Of a stretch of 39,107 nt of DNA, positions 23,765 to 32,433 are shown in pieces. The notes beneath the pieces were generated by a model. It saw only the letters and a program-made list of their open reading frames with translations, had not been told where the DNA came from and made no database searches. Origin of the DNA: JBCCMQ01 sp039179985 (GTDB taxonomy: Bacteria; Pseudomonadota; Alphaproteobacteria; Rhodobacterales; Rhodobacteraceae); assembly GCA_039179985.1 (NCBI GenBank), contig JBCDED010000032.1, positions 1 through 39,107 of the forward strand, in the 5' to 3' direction. The first letter of the stretch is position 1. Each line of letters begins with the position of its first letter. Made by a program: the position numbers and the translations under genes.

Positions 23765-25138
23765 TCAGCAATTCGGCACGTTGACAGCGAGACCGCCGAG
23801 CGAGGTTTCCTTGTATTTCTCACTCATGTCCCGGCCCGTCTGACGCATGGTCTCGATGGCCGCGTCCAGAGGCACGAGATGCGTGCCATCCCCGCGCAGC
23901 GACAGCGAGGCGGCAGAGACCGCCTTGATCGCGCCAAGGCCGTTGCGTTCGATGCAGGGCACTTGCACCAGTCCTTTCACCGGATCGCAGGTCATGCCAA
24001 GGTGATGCTCTAGCGCGATTTCGGCCGCGTTTTCCACCTGCTCCGGCGTTCCTCCCATCACAGCGGCGAGCCCGGCGGCGGCCATGGCGGCCGCGCTGCC
24101 CACCTCGGCCTGGCAGCCGGCTTCGGCCCCGGAAATACTGGCGTTGTACTTGATAAGACCGCCGATGGCCGCTGCGGTCAGCAGGAACTCCGGCACCCGG
24201 CTTTCCGTAGCGCCGGGAACGTGGGTCAGCCAGTATCGCAGGGTCGCGGGGATCACACCGGCTGCGCCATTTGTGGGTGCTGTGACAACCTGTCCGCCGG
24301 CGGCGTTTTCTTCGTTCACCGACATGGCGTAGACGCTCATCCAATCGTTGATTGTATGGGGCGCGGTCAGGTTCATGCCGCGTTCGGCCTGCAGGGCGTC
24401 GTGGATATCGGCGGCCCGCCGTCTCACCTGAAGCCCACCGGGCAGTATACCACGGCTGCTGAGGCCCCGGTCGATACAGGCCGACATGACCTCCCAGATC
24501 CGGGCGATGCCTGCGTCAAGATCCCCGTGCCCCGGGCGCGACAATTCGTTTGCGCGCTTCATCTCGGCAATGCTCTTGCCGCTTTCCCGGGCCATCGCCA
24601 GCATCTCGGCGGCGCTGTGGAATGGGTAGGGGACGCGCGGGCCGATGTCCGTGGTCTTGCCCGTCGCGAGTTCCGCCTCGGTCACCACGAAGCCGCCGCC
24701 GACCGAGTAATAGGTCTCGCGCACCACCACGTCACCCTGGGCATCAAGCGCCATGAGCTGCATGCCGTTGGCATGGCCCGGCAAAGGGGTGTCGTAGTCG
24801 AAGATGACATCGGCCCGTGGATCGAAGCGCTGTTCGGGCAGACCGTGGGGTCGCAGCGAGCGTTCTGCCTCTATGCGCAAGAGTTCTGCCTCTGCCGCCG
24901 CGGCGTCATAGGTCTCGGGCGAAAACCCGGCGAGCCCCAGTACAATCGCGCGGTCCGTCGCGTGTCCGACGCCCGTGAACGCAAGGCTGCCGTGGAGCGA
25001 GGCGCGCAGCCCGTGGGGCGTGAAAGGATTGCCGCGCAGGTGATCCAAAAACCGCGCCGCGGCCAGCATCGGCCCCATGGTGTGGGACGACGACGGACCG
25101 ATCCCCACCTTGAACATCTCGAAGACAGACAGAAACAT
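23765..25138 (-). CDS. sdaA: L-serine dehydratase (iron-sulfur, single chain)
   Basis: A 457-residue enzyme deaminating L-serine to pyruvate and ammonia with a 4Fe-4S cluster. The start at ATG 25138 gives MFLSVFEMFKVGIGPSSSHT, the same opening as E. coli SdaA (454 residues); the frame is open 31 codons further upstream but that part does not belong to the family. Cluster cysteines are seen in the AGCQAEVGSAAAMAAAG, MTCDPVKGLVQ and VPCIERNG segments. The beta domain occupies roughly the first 150 residues and the alpha domain the rest. The Shine-Dalgarno sequence is weak (AGAGAG). It is divergent from rpiA, with 267 bases between the starts. Confidence 0.96.
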   Translation of the reverse strand: MFLSVFEMFKVGIGPSSSHTMGPMLAAARFLDHLRGNPFTPHGLRASLHGSLAFTGVGHATDRAIVLGLAGFSPETYDAAAAEAELLRIEAERSLRPHGLPEQRFDPRADVIFDYDTPLPGHANGMQLMALDAQGDVVVRETYYSVGGGFVVTEAELATGKTTDIGPRVPYPFHSAAEMLAMARESGKSIAEMKRANELSRPGHGDLDAGIARIWEVMSACIDRGLSSRGILPGGLQVRRRAADIHDALQAERGMNLTAPHTINDWMSVYAMSVNEENAAGGQVVTAPTNGAAGVIPATLRYWLTHVPGATESRVPEFLLTAAAIGGLIKYNASISGAEAGCQAEVGSAAAMAAAGLAAVMGGTPEQVENAAEIALEHHLGMTCDPVKGLVQVPCIERNGLGAIKAVSAASLSLRGDGTHLVPLDAAIETMRQTGRDMSEKYKETSLGGLAVNVPNC

Positions 25139-25405
25139 GCCGCGCTCTCTGACAGTAAACTTCCGCCCGAGATAGGGCGAATGCGACCGCACGGCGAGCG
25201 GCTGCGGCAGAGTTTTGTTGCTGTCCTCCACCCAATGATCGATGGGGTCCGCACCGGCGCGTTGGTGTAAAACGGGCTGCCCGGTAAGGACTGCCGTGCG
25301 CCCGTATCAGGCAGAATCGTATTTCCGGAGTATCCGAGTGATTCGCATCTCGCACCTGACCGGAACTTTGCCTATAAGGCCGGGAAGCGAAGAGGAGACC
25401 TTTGG
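25139..25405. promoter_or_regulatory. Divergent promoter region of sdaA and rpiA
   Basis: These 267 bases must carry promoters for both directions. I see no convincing regulator palindrome or riboswitch. The only clear element is GAGGAGA, the rpiA ribosome-binding site at about 25391-25398. Confidence 0.4.
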
Positions 25406-26194
25406 ATGCCCAAGGAACTGTCCCCAACGGATGTGGCCAAGCGTGCCGCGGCCATTCGCGCCTGTGATATGGTCGAGGACGGTATGCGTGTTGGTCTGGG
25501 AACCGGATCAACTTCGGCGTTCATGGTGCGGCGGCTGGGCGAGCGCGTGCGCGAGGAAGGCTTGCGGATTTCCGGTGTGCCCACGTCGAGCCGCACGGGC
25601 GATCTGGCCCGTGCTGAGGGGATCGAGGTGATCTCGCTCGACGATGCGACCTGGCTCGACCTGACCATAGACGGGGCCGACGAGTTCGACGCCGAACTGA
25701 ACCTGATCAAAGGCGGCGGTGGAGCGCTCTTGCAGGAAAAGATCGTGGCCACGGCCAGTGACCGCATGGTCGTGATCTCGGATGCTTCTAAGGAAGTAAA
25801 CGTTCTGGGCGCCTATCCCTTGCCGGTAGAGGTGATACGGTTCGGCTGGAAGACCACCAAGGCGCTTTTGGAAGAGACCCTGATCAGTCTCGATGTGATG
25901 GGCCGGACCGCGGCTCTCCGCCAAAATGCCGATGCGCCGTATCTGACGGACGAGGGAAACTACATCCTTGATTTGTCGCTGAAGCGGATAGGCAATGTCA
26001 GAAATCTGGCGCTTGTCCTGAATCAGATCCCTGGCCTGGTTGAAAACGGCCTTTTCATCGACATCTGCGATGCAGTTGTGATCGGGCATGGGGATGGCCG
26101 CGTGGAAACCCGTGACCTCTCTGCCGGTACGACGACCGACGGACCGCACGACGATGGTGTGCCGGAAAACCTGTTCACAGACCTCGCGGACTAA
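25406..26194 (+). CDS. rpiA: Ribose-5-phosphate isomerase A
   Basis: A 262-residue cytosolic isomerase interconverting ribose 5-phosphate and ribulose 5-phosphate. Landmarks are MRVGLGTGSTSAFMVRRLGE (the phosphate-binding GTGSTS loop), DLTIDGADEFDAELNLIKGG (catalytic-site aspartates) and GGALLQEKIVA with the general-base glutamate, then VISDASK. The C-terminal tail after GHGDGRVETRDL is about 20 residues longer than usual and polar. GAGGAGA precedes the ATG. Glutathione reductase follows after 34 bases and is probably in the same operon. Confidence 0.97.
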   Translation: MPKELSPTDVAKRAAAIRACDMVEDGMRVGLGTGSTSAFMVRRLGERVREEGLRISGVPTSSRTGDLARAEGIEVISLDDATWLDLTIDGADEFDAELNLIKGGGGALLQEKIVATASDRMVVISDASKEVNVLGAYPLPVEVIRFGWKTTKALLEETLISLDVMGRTAALRQNADAPYLTDEGNYILDLSLKRIGNVRNLALVLNQIPGLVENGLFIDICDAVVIGHGDGRVETRDLSAGTTTDGPHDDGVPENLFTDLAD

Positions 26195-26228
26195 CGCTCT
26201 GCGACGCGGCTAAAAGGAACTTGCTGCC

Positions 26229-27587
26229 ATGGCTTTCGACTATGACCTCTTCGTAATCGGAGGCGGCTCCGGCGGTGTGCGTGCGGCCCGTGTGGCCGCG
26301 GGCGAGGTCGGTGCCAAGGTGGCGCTCGCAGAAGAGGACCGCTATGGCGGGACCTGCGTGATCCGTGGCTGCGTGCCCAAAAAGCTGATGGTGTTCGCCA
26401 GCGAATACCCCGAGACGATGGGTCACGCACAGGACTACGGCTGGGATGTATCGCACAATGGCTTCGATCTGCCGAAATTCTGCACGCGCCTGCAAGCTGA
26501 ACTGGACCGGTTGGAAGGGATCTACCGCAAACTCCTGTCGGACGCCGGAGTTGAGACCTTCGACCAGCGGGCCATGCTGGCCGATCCGCATACCATTGAA
26601 CTGGCAGACGGAACCAAGAAGACGGCAAAGCATATCCTAGTCGCCACGGGCGGGCGGCCCTTTGTTCCGGACTTTCCCGGGAGCGAGCACACGATTTCGT
26701 CGGACGAGATGTTCGATCTGCCCGAAGTCCCGAAACGCATGCTCATTGTCGGCGGAGGTTATATCGCCTGCGAATTCGCGGGCATTATGAATGGTCTCGG
26801 CAGCCAGGTCTGCCAGTACTACCGCGGCGCGCAGATTTTGCGCGGTTTCGACGAAGAGGCAAGGGGCCTGATCGCCGAGGGCATGCGCCACAAAGGCGTG
26901 GATATCCATACAGGAACCAACGTTATGGAGATCCAGAAGACCAATGACGGGCTCTGGACAAAGGCCACCGACGGGTCGGAGATGACATTTGACGCGGTGA
27001 TGATGGCCACAGGCCGGACCCCCAACTCCGGTGGCATGGGGCTGGAAGAGCTCGGTGTGGAGATTGGGCGGCGCAGCGAAATTATCGTCGACGAATACAG
27101 CCAAACGGCGGTGCCCTCGATCTACGCCATCGGCGACGTGACCAACCGGGTCAATCTGACGCCAGTGGCGATCCGCGAGGGGATGCAATTCGTGGAAACG
27201 GTCTTCAAAGGCAACCCGACGCCGGTCGATCACGAGCTGATTCCCTCGGCCGTCTTCACGCAACCCGAGATGGGATCTGTGGGCCTAAGCGAAGAGGAGG
27301 CGCGCGATCAGGAAGAGATTGAGGTTTACGCAACATCGTTCCGGCCCATGCAGACCGCCTTTATCGACAAGCCGGACCGTGTTCTGATGAAACTCATTGT
27401 CTCTCGGAAAACACGAAAGGTCCTTGGTTGTCATATCGTTGCGCCGGGCGCGGGCGAAATGATCCAACTGGCTGGCGTTGCACTTAAAATGGGAGCGACA
27501 AAAGAGGATTTTGACCGCACCGTGGCGGTGCATCCCACAGTGTCTGAAGAACTTGTGACCTTGCGCACGCCGGTGAGAACAGCTTGA
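26229..27587 (+). CDS. gor: Glutathione-disulfide reductase
   Basis: A 452-residue NADPH-dependent flavoenzyme restoring reduced glutathione. Visible are the FAD motif IGGGSGG (10-16), the redox-active pair in GGTCVIRGCVPKK (C43, C48) and the NADPH-binding GGGYIACEFAG. The FAD-binding YAIGDVTNRVNLTPVAIREG comes next, and the catalytic histidine is in HPTVSEE (H435). The CVIRGCVPKKL form is typical of glutathione rather than dihydrolipoamide or mercury reductases. ATG at 26229, preceded by a weak AAAGGAA. Confidence 0.95.
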   Translation: MAFDYDLFVIGGGSGGVRAARVAAGEVGAKVALAEEDRYGGTCVIRGCVPKKLMVFASEYPETMGHAQDYGWDVSHNGFDLPKFCTRLQAELDRLEGIYRKLLSDAGVETFDQRAMLADPHTIELADGTKKTAKHILVATGGRPFVPDFPGSEHTISSDEMFDLPEVPKRMLIVGGGYIACEFAGIMNGLGSQVCQYYRGAQILRGFDEEARGLIAEGMRHKGVDIHTGTNVMEIQKTNDGLWTKATDGSEMTFDAVMMATGRTPNSGGMGLEELGVEIGRRSEIIVDEYSQTAVPSIYAIGDVTNRVNLTPVAIREGMQFVETVFKGNPTPVDHELIPSAVFTQPEMGSVGLSEEEARDQEEIEVYATSFRPMQTAFIDKPDRVLMKLIVSRKTRKVLGCHIVAPGAGEMIQLAGVALKMGATKEDFDRTVAVHPTVSEELVTLRTPVRTA

Positions 27588-27657
27588 AGTCTGGCGCAGA
27601 GCCTACATTTAGCAGTACAAGCCCACGAATTTGTTGATCTAAGGAGAGACCAACCAC

Positions 27658-28812
27658 ATGGCTGGCAATAACGGCGGACCCTGGGGCGGCGGCGGTGGCA
27701 ATCGCGGCGGCAACGGGGATGACCGCGGCGGACGCGGCCCGGGCCGACGTCCCGGTGGGGACCCGCAGATCCCCGAAATCGACGAGATTGTCCGCAAGGG
27801 CCAGGAACAGCTGAAGGTTCTCATGGGCGGCCGCGGCGGCGGTGGATCTGGCCGTGGTACAGGCGGTGGCGGCGGCCCTCTTTTCACCCGCGGCTCAATC
27901 ACAGTCGGCCTGCTCGCGCTTTTGGGCCTCTGGCTTTTCGCTTCGCTCTACACGGTGCGCCCAGAAGAACGTTCGGTTGAACTCTTTCTCGGAAAGTTCA
28001 GCAGCATCGGTGAGCCCGGCCTGAACTTCGCGCCTTGGCCGGTCGTCACCTACGAAGTTGTCCCGACAACCACGCAGCGGACCGAGGATATCGGCAAAGG
28101 CCGGGCCGGTACGGCCGACGAAGGTCTTATGCTGACCACGGACGAAAACATCGTCGACATCGACTTCCAGGTGGTTTGGAACGTCAATGACCCGGCTGAT
28201 TTCCTGTTCAATCTGCGCGATGGTCCGCAAACGGTTCGCGCGGTGTCAGAATCCGCCATGCGGGAAATCGTTGCGGGCAATGAACTTGCCCCGATCCTGA
28301 ACCGCGACCGAGGTGCGATTGCTGTTGAAGCCGAAGAGCTTATTCAGGCGACCCTGAACGGATACGTCTCGGGCATCAACATCGTCCGCGTCAACCTCGA
28401 CAAGGCCGATCCGCCGGAGGAGGTGATCGACGCCTTCCGCGACGTTCAGGCGGCCGAACAGGAACGCGACAGGTTGCAGCGGACCGCAGACGCCTATGCC
28501 AACCAGGTGCTGGCCGGCGCCCGCGGTGAGGCCGCGCAGGTGCTGGAAGAGGCCGAAGCCTACCGCGCGCGTGTGGTCAACGAGGCAGAAGGTGAAGCCA
28601 GCCGCTTCACGGCGGTTCTGCAGGAGTACGCCAAGGCGCCAGAGGTTACGCGAAAGCGTCTGTATCTTGAGACCATGGAAGAAGTGCTGGGTCGCGTCGA
28701 CAAGGTCATTGTCGATGACACCGGAACCGGCACGCAGGGTGTCGTACCTTACCTGCCGCTTAACGAACTGCGCCGGAACAATGCCACGGCCTCTGCCGGA
28801 GGGTCCAACTGA
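27658..28812 (+). CDS. hflK: FtsH protease modulator HflK
   Basis: A 384-residue SPFH/band-7 protein that, with HflC, forms the cage around the FtsH protease in the inner membrane. The first 80 residues are extremely rich in Gly, Arg and Asp (low-complexity), then a single membrane span (about 81-100). The band-7 domain follows (RPEERSVELFLGKF onward, with DIDFQVVWNVNDPADFLFN) and then a long charged helix (AAEQERDRLQRTADAYANQV). Start ATG 27658 with AAGGAGA upstream. Its stop and the hflC start share one base. Confidence 0.97.
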   Translation: MAGNNGGPWGGGGGNRGGNGDDRGGRGPGRRPGGDPQIPEIDEIVRKGQEQLKVLMGGRGGGGSGRGTGGGGGPLFTRGSITVGLLALLGLWLFASLYTVRPEERSVELFLGKFSSIGEPGLNFAPWPVVTYEVVPTTTQRTEDIGKGRAGTADEGLMLTTDENIVDIDFQVVWNVNDPADFLFNLRDGPQTVRAVSESAMREIVAGNELAPILNRDRGAIAVEAEELIQATLNGYVSGINIVRVNLDKADPPEEVIDAFRDVQAAEQERDRLQRTADAYANQVLAGARGEAAQVLEEAEAYRARVVNEAEGEASRFTAVLQEYAKAPEVTRKRLYLETMEEVLGRVDKVIVDDTGTGTQGVVPYLPLNELRRNNATASAGGSN

Positions 28813-29699
28813 TGCGTCGCTCAGCAATCATTCTGCCCATTCTCGTCCTCGCGGTGATCGGCGTTCTGTCGTCGATCTTCATCGTCGACGAACGTGAAAA
28901 GGCGCTGGTTCTTCAGTTCGGTCAGATCAAGCAGGTGAAGGAAGAGCCGGGGCTTGGATTCAAGATCCCGGTCATTCAGGAGGTTGTCCGCTACGACGAC
29001 CGAATCCTGTCGCTCGACACGCCGCCGATCGAAGTCACGCCCTCCGATGACCGTCGTCTTGTGGTCGACGCCTTTGCGCGCTACCGGATCGCTGATGTGG
29101 TCCGCTTCCGCCAGGCGGTGGGTGCTGGCGGGATGCAGGAGGGTGAGAACCAGCTTGCCGACATCCTGAACCCGCAAATCCGGGCGGTGCTCGGTGAAGA
29201 AGGCGTGACCTCGAACACGATTCTGTCATCCGAACGGGCTGCCCTGATGGCACGTATCCGCAACAGCGCTGACGCACGGGCGGCGGCGCTTGGGCTCGAC
29301 GTGGTGGACGTACGTCTGAAGCAGACAAACCTGCCCGAGCAGAACCTCGAAGCAACCTTCGAGCGGATGCGCGCCGAACGTGTCCGGGAAGCGACCGACG
29401 AACGTGCCCGGGGTGAAGAAGCCGCGCAGCGGGTCCGCGCCCAGGCCGAGCGGACTGTGGTCGAGCTTGTGTCGGATGCGAACCGGCAAGCGGAAATCAC
29501 CCGCGGTGAGGCCGACGCCGAGCGGAACGCGATCTACGCCTCCGCCTTTGGCGCCGACCAGGAGTTCTTTGAATTCTACCGGTCGCTCACTGCCTATCAG
29601 CGTGCGTTGCAAGCAAATAACTCAACGCTCGTGATCTCGCCCGACAGCGACTTTTTCGACTATCTCAAGACGGATCAGCCGAGGAACCCTGCCGAGTGA
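28812..29699 (+). CDS. hflC: FtsH protease modulator HflC
   Basis: A 295-residue partner of HflK. The N-terminal membrane anchor is at about 4-24 (SAIILPILVLAVIGVLSSIF), followed at once by VDEREKALVLQFGQIKQVKE, the HflC signature. The band-7 region has FARYRIADVVRFRQAVG and the long coiled-coil-like helix QNLEATFERMRAERVREATD. The start overlaps the hflK stop as TGATG (28810-28814), and the stop overlaps the GTG of the DUF2065 gene as GTGA. The three are therefore one translationally coupled unit. Confidence 0.97.
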   Translation: MRRSAIILPILVLAVIGVLSSIFIVDEREKALVLQFGQIKQVKEEPGLGFKIPVIQEVVRYDDRILSLDTPPIEVTPSDDRRLVVDAFARYRIADVVRFRQAVGAGGMQEGENQLADILNPQIRAVLGEEGVTSNTILSSERAALMARIRNSADARAAALGLDVVDVRLKQTNLPEQNLEATFERMRAERVREATDERARGEEAAQRVRAQAERTVVELVSDANRQAEITRGEADAERNAIYASAFGADQEFFEFYRSLTAYQRALQANNSTLVISPDSDFFDYLKTDQPRNPAE

Positions 29700-29896
29700 T
29701 CGCCACGATCGTCCTTGCCATTGGCTTGGTTTGCGTCATCGAGGGGCTGGTGTTCGCACTGGCCCCTTCGCGTCTGGAGGATATCGTACGCCTGATCGCA
29801 GAGATCCCGCATGAGACGCGGAGAACACTGGGCTTGGGCGTTCTGGCATTGGGTGTCATACTGATCTGGATCGCGCGCAGCCTCGGCGCAGGATAG
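29696..29896 (+). CDS. DUF2065 small membrane protein
   Basis: A 66-residue protein with two hydrophobic segments (about 2-23 and 45-63), starting MIATIVLAIGLVCVIEGLVF, which is the usual opening of this HflC-linked family. The start is GTG at 29696, overlapping the hflC stop (GTGA). Its function is unknown; the constant place behind hflC suggests a link to membrane protein quality control. Confidence 0.9.
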   Translation: MIATIVLAIGLVCVIEGLVFALAPSRLEDIVRLIAEIPHETRRTLGLGVLALGVILIWIARSLGAG

Positions 29897-30045
29897 TGAA
29901 ACTTTGGTGACAAGTCCGTGAGAAAAACCCCTAGGCTTTGCGCCCTCTGGTGCGCCGCCTATCTTTTAAAAAGACGAGAGCATCAGGTACCAAGGCGCCA
30001 GACCGGGAGTGTGGGCGCCGCCAAAAACCAGGAAGGAGTTTTGGC
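29897..30045. promoter_or_regulatory. Leader region of the DegP-type protease gene
   Basis: These 149 bases separate DUF2065 from the protease. They hold two GGCGCC palindromes (about 29995-30000 and 30014-30019) that could pair, and an AAGGAG ribosome-binding site at about 30032-30037 that decides the GTG start. A heat- or envelope-stress promoter would be expected, but I cannot fix its boxes. Confidence 0.4.
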
Positions 30046-31512
30046 GTGAAGTCTCAGGCAGTTGCAATCTCAACACCGAATGTGGCCGTGGTGCGCGCAT
30101 TGTGGGCGCTGGTCCTCGGTGCCGCACTGGTTTTGGCGCAGGCTATTACCGCGCAGGCCCGTGGTGGCCCGGAAAGCCTGGCCGAACTGGTCGATCAGGT
30201 CTCAAACTCGGTCGTGAACATTACCACGACCCAGACGGTGGCCGCCAACACCGGGCCCGCGCCGATGGTGCCCGAAGGGTCCCCGTTCGAGGACTTCTTC
30301 CGCGAATTCCGGGATCGGCAGGGTGAAAACGGACGCCCGCGCCGCAACTCTGCGCTAGGCTCTGGCTTTGTGATCTCCGAAGACGGCTTCATCGTGACCA
30401 ACAACCACGTCATCGAGGGGGCCGACGAAATTCTCATCGAGTTCTTCTCGGGCGCGGAACTTCCGGCTAGCGTGATCGGCACCGACCCCAACACGGACAT
30501 CGCGGTACTGAAGGTCGAAAGCGACGAACCGCTTCCCTTCGTGGCCTTCGGTGACAGCGACGTCCTGCGCGTGGGCGACTGGGTCTTTGCCATGGGCAAC
30601 CCGCTGGGCCAGGGCTTCTCTGCTTCTGTTGGCATCGTTTCTGCCCGCAATCGTGCCCTGTCGGGCAGCTATGATGACTACATTCAGACCGATGCCGCCA
30701 TCAACCGCGGGAACTCCGGTGGTCCGCTTTTCAACATGGAAGGTGAAGTGATCGGCGTAAACACGGCGATCCTGTCGCCCAACGGTGGCTCGATCGGGAT
30801 CGGGTTTGCTATGTCCTCGGGCGTGGTGACGCGCGTGGTCGATCAGTTGCAGCAATTCGGCGAAACCCGCCGTGGTTGGCTGGGTGTCCGCATTCAGGAC
30901 GTGACGGATGAATTGGCCGAGGCCCTTGGGTTGGATGAGGCAGCGGGCGCGCTGGTGACGGATGTGCCGGAAGGCCCGGCCGAAGAGGCCGGTATGGAAG
31001 CCGGGGATGTGATCCTGAGCTTTGACGGCGAGAACGTGGTCGACACGCGAGAACTGGTGCGCCAGGTCGGCAACACCGAGGTCGGCAAGGCAGTCCGCGT
31101 GGTGGTGTCTCGCAATGGCGAGACCCAGACGCTGGTCGTGACGCTTGGCCGCCGCGAAACGGCGGAAGGCGCTGTGCCTGCATCGGCTCCGGCGGACGCG
31201 GAACCCGAAGAAGCCGATATCCTGGGCATGAAGATTTCCGGCATGACCGATGAACTGCGTGAACAGCTTGGCCTTGACGAAGATGCCGTGGGTCTTGTGG
31301 TGACAGATGTGGCCGAAGACTCGGAAGCCTATGAGAAAGGCCTACGCGCCGGTGATGTGATCGCTGAAGCGGGCCAGGAGAAGGTGTCCGGGGTCGAAGA
31401 CCTGGAAGAGCGGATCGAGGATGCGCGCGAAGGCGGGCGTAAGTCGCTGCTCTTACTGGTGCGCCGTGGCGGCGACCCTCGCTTTGTGGCGCTATCGCTC
31501 GAAAACAGCTAA
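30046..31512 (+). CDS. degP: Periplasmic serine protease, DegP/HtrA (Do) family
   Basis: A 488-residue envelope protease/chaperone. The start is GTG at 30046, with AAGGAG 8-13 bases upstream; a longer open frame from 29938 lacks this. The N-terminal signal peptide spans about 18-38 (ALWALVLGAALVLAQAITAQ, then A-R). The trypsin-like domain has the triad H121 in TNNHVIEGAD, D151 in NTDIAVLKV and S224 in GNSGGPL. Two PDZ domains follow (about 275-360, starting GWLGVRIQDV, and about 395-475, with DILGMKISGM). The region after the first PDZ is acidic and Ala/Pro-rich. It probably degrades misfolded periplasmic proteins, in line with the upstream HflKC unit. Confidence 0.96.
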   Translation: MKSQAVAISTPNVAVVRALWALVLGAALVLAQAITAQARGGPESLAELVDQVSNSVVNITTTQTVAANTGPAPMVPEGSPFEDFFREFRDRQGENGRPRRNSALGSGFVISEDGFIVTNNHVIEGADEILIEFFSGAELPASVIGTDPNTDIAVLKVESDEPLPFVAFGDSDVLRVGDWVFAMGNPLGQGFSASVGIVSARNRALSGSYDDYIQTDAAINRGNSGGPLFNMEGEVIGVNTAILSPNGGSIGIGFAMSSGVVTRVVDQLQQFGETRRGWLGVRIQDVTDELAEALGLDEAAGALVTDVPEGPAEEAGMEAGDVILSFDGENVVDTRELVRQVGNTEVGKAVRVVVSRNGETQTLVVTLGRRETAEGAVPASAPADAEPEEADILGMKISGMTDELREQLGLDEDAVGLVVTDVAEDSEAYEKGLRAGDVIAEAGQEKVSGVEDLEERIEDAREGGRKSLLLLVRRGGDPRFVALSLENS

Positions 31513-31532
31513 GGTCGCCAGATTTCTTGGAT

Positions 31533-31558
31533 AAAGGGCGCCACGGGGCGCCCTTTTT
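31533..31558 (+). terminator. Intrinsic terminator after degP
   Basis: GGGCGCC (31536-31542) pairs with GGCGCCC (31547-31553) around an ACGG loop, flanked by AAA before and TTTTT after (31554-31558). This is a textbook Rho-independent terminator, 20 bases behind the protease stop. Its T-run touches the stop codon of the opposing dnaE2 remnant. Confidence 0.9.
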
Positions 31559-31977
31559 CATGCACGCGTGGTTTCGGGCTGGTCTCCTGCGCGGCAGATT
31601 TCGTGGTGGCGCAGGAGCGAGTCGAGCATGCCCGAGATATCCTCGATCCGTTCGGCCACAAGATGGGTGACACCCGCCTCACGCTGAATCCGTCCCGTGA
31701 CCCGCAAGAGCCGCCCTGCAATGACGGCTCGGCGGAAGGCCTCGTAGATCTTGGCCCAGACGACCACGTTGCAGGTACCGGTCTCATCCTCGAGCGTAAT
31801 GAAGATCACGCCCTTGGCGGTGCCCGGCCGCTGGCGCACCAGAACGAGCCCCGCAACCGTGATCCGCGCCCCCGCGGGCGGCACGCCGATGTCCCCCGCT
31901 GGCAGGCAGGCGGGAGGGCGCGGCCATGAGGCTGGTGCGTTGTGTAAAGCTCGGGGTGAAAGCTGGGACAAAGGCAT
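31558..31977 (-). pseudogene. dnaE2: Remnant of error-prone DNA polymerase DnaE2 (C-terminal OB domain)
   Basis: Reading leftward from ATG 31977 gives 139 codons, of which about the last 110 (31558 to roughly 31900) match the C-terminal OB-fold region of DnaE2. The segments are GARITVAGLVLVRQRPGTAK, GVIFITLEDETGTCNVVVW and LLRVTGRIQREAGVTHLVAE. A complete DnaE2 exceeds 1000 residues; the polymerase, PHP and finger domains are missing. The first ~28 codons of the frame do not resemble the family, so the break is near 31900. Known DnaE2 works with ImuA and ImuB in SOS mutagenesis; neither is adjacent. Most likely a relic; a small OB protein with a new role cannot be excluded. Confidence 0.78.
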
Positions 31978-32109
31978 GAGAACAAAGATAGAACAAATGG
32001 GTGATCTTGCAACTCTGATCCGCGTCCGCCCCGGGCTGGCAAATTGTCTCGCCATGCACTATGTGCGACCGGTACATCCACAAGACCGCGATCAGGGAAT
32101 AGCGACCGA
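31978..32109. other. Intergenic stretch between the dnaE2 remnant and ferredoxin
   Basis: These 132 bases probably carry the ferredoxin promoter and may hold decayed dnaE2 flanking sequence. I see no gene or clear hairpin in them. Confidence 0.35.
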
Positions 32110-32433
32110 ATGGCCAAGATCACCTACATCGAATTCAACGGCACCGAGCATGTGGTCGACGTGCCCAACGGGCTCACCGTCATGGAAGGCGCCCGCGACA
32201 ACAATATTCCTGGGATCGAGGCCGACTGCGGCGGCGCCTGTGCCTGTTCCACCTGCCATGTTTACGTCGATCCGGCCTGGACAGACAAACTGCCCGAGAT
32301 CGATCCGATGGAAGAGGACATGCTCGACTTTGCGTTTGAGCCGAAGCCCGGCCAGTCGCGCCTGACCTGCCAGCTGAAGGTCTCCGATGCGCTCGACGGT
32401 CTGGTTGTGCGCATGCCCGAACGCCAGATCTGA
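32110..32433 (+). CDS. 2Fe-2S ferredoxin, adrenodoxin type
   Basis: A 107-residue electron carrier. The cluster ligands follow the adrenodoxin/FdxB spacing C-x5-C-x2-C within EADCGGACACSTCHVYV, with the fourth cysteine in RLTCQL near residue 87. The acidic helix ending EEDMLDFAFEP is the usual partner-binding surface. Such ferredoxins serve iron-sulfur assembly or a P450/dioxygenase. The start ATG 32110 (MAKITYIEFNG) is the family start; a longer open frame upstream is not supported. The next gene begins with TGATG overlap at 32433. Confidence 0.95.
   Translation: MAKITYIEFNGTEHVVDVPNGLTVMEGARDNNIPGIEADCGGACACSTCHVYVDPAWTDKLPEIDPMEEDMLDFAFEPKPGQSRLTCQLKVSDALDGLVVRMPERQI

Noticed and set aside
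27658..27890. Repeated GGCGGC/GGTGGC tracts as a DNA repeat
   Set aside because: They encode the glycine-rich front of HflK in frame and need no other explanation.
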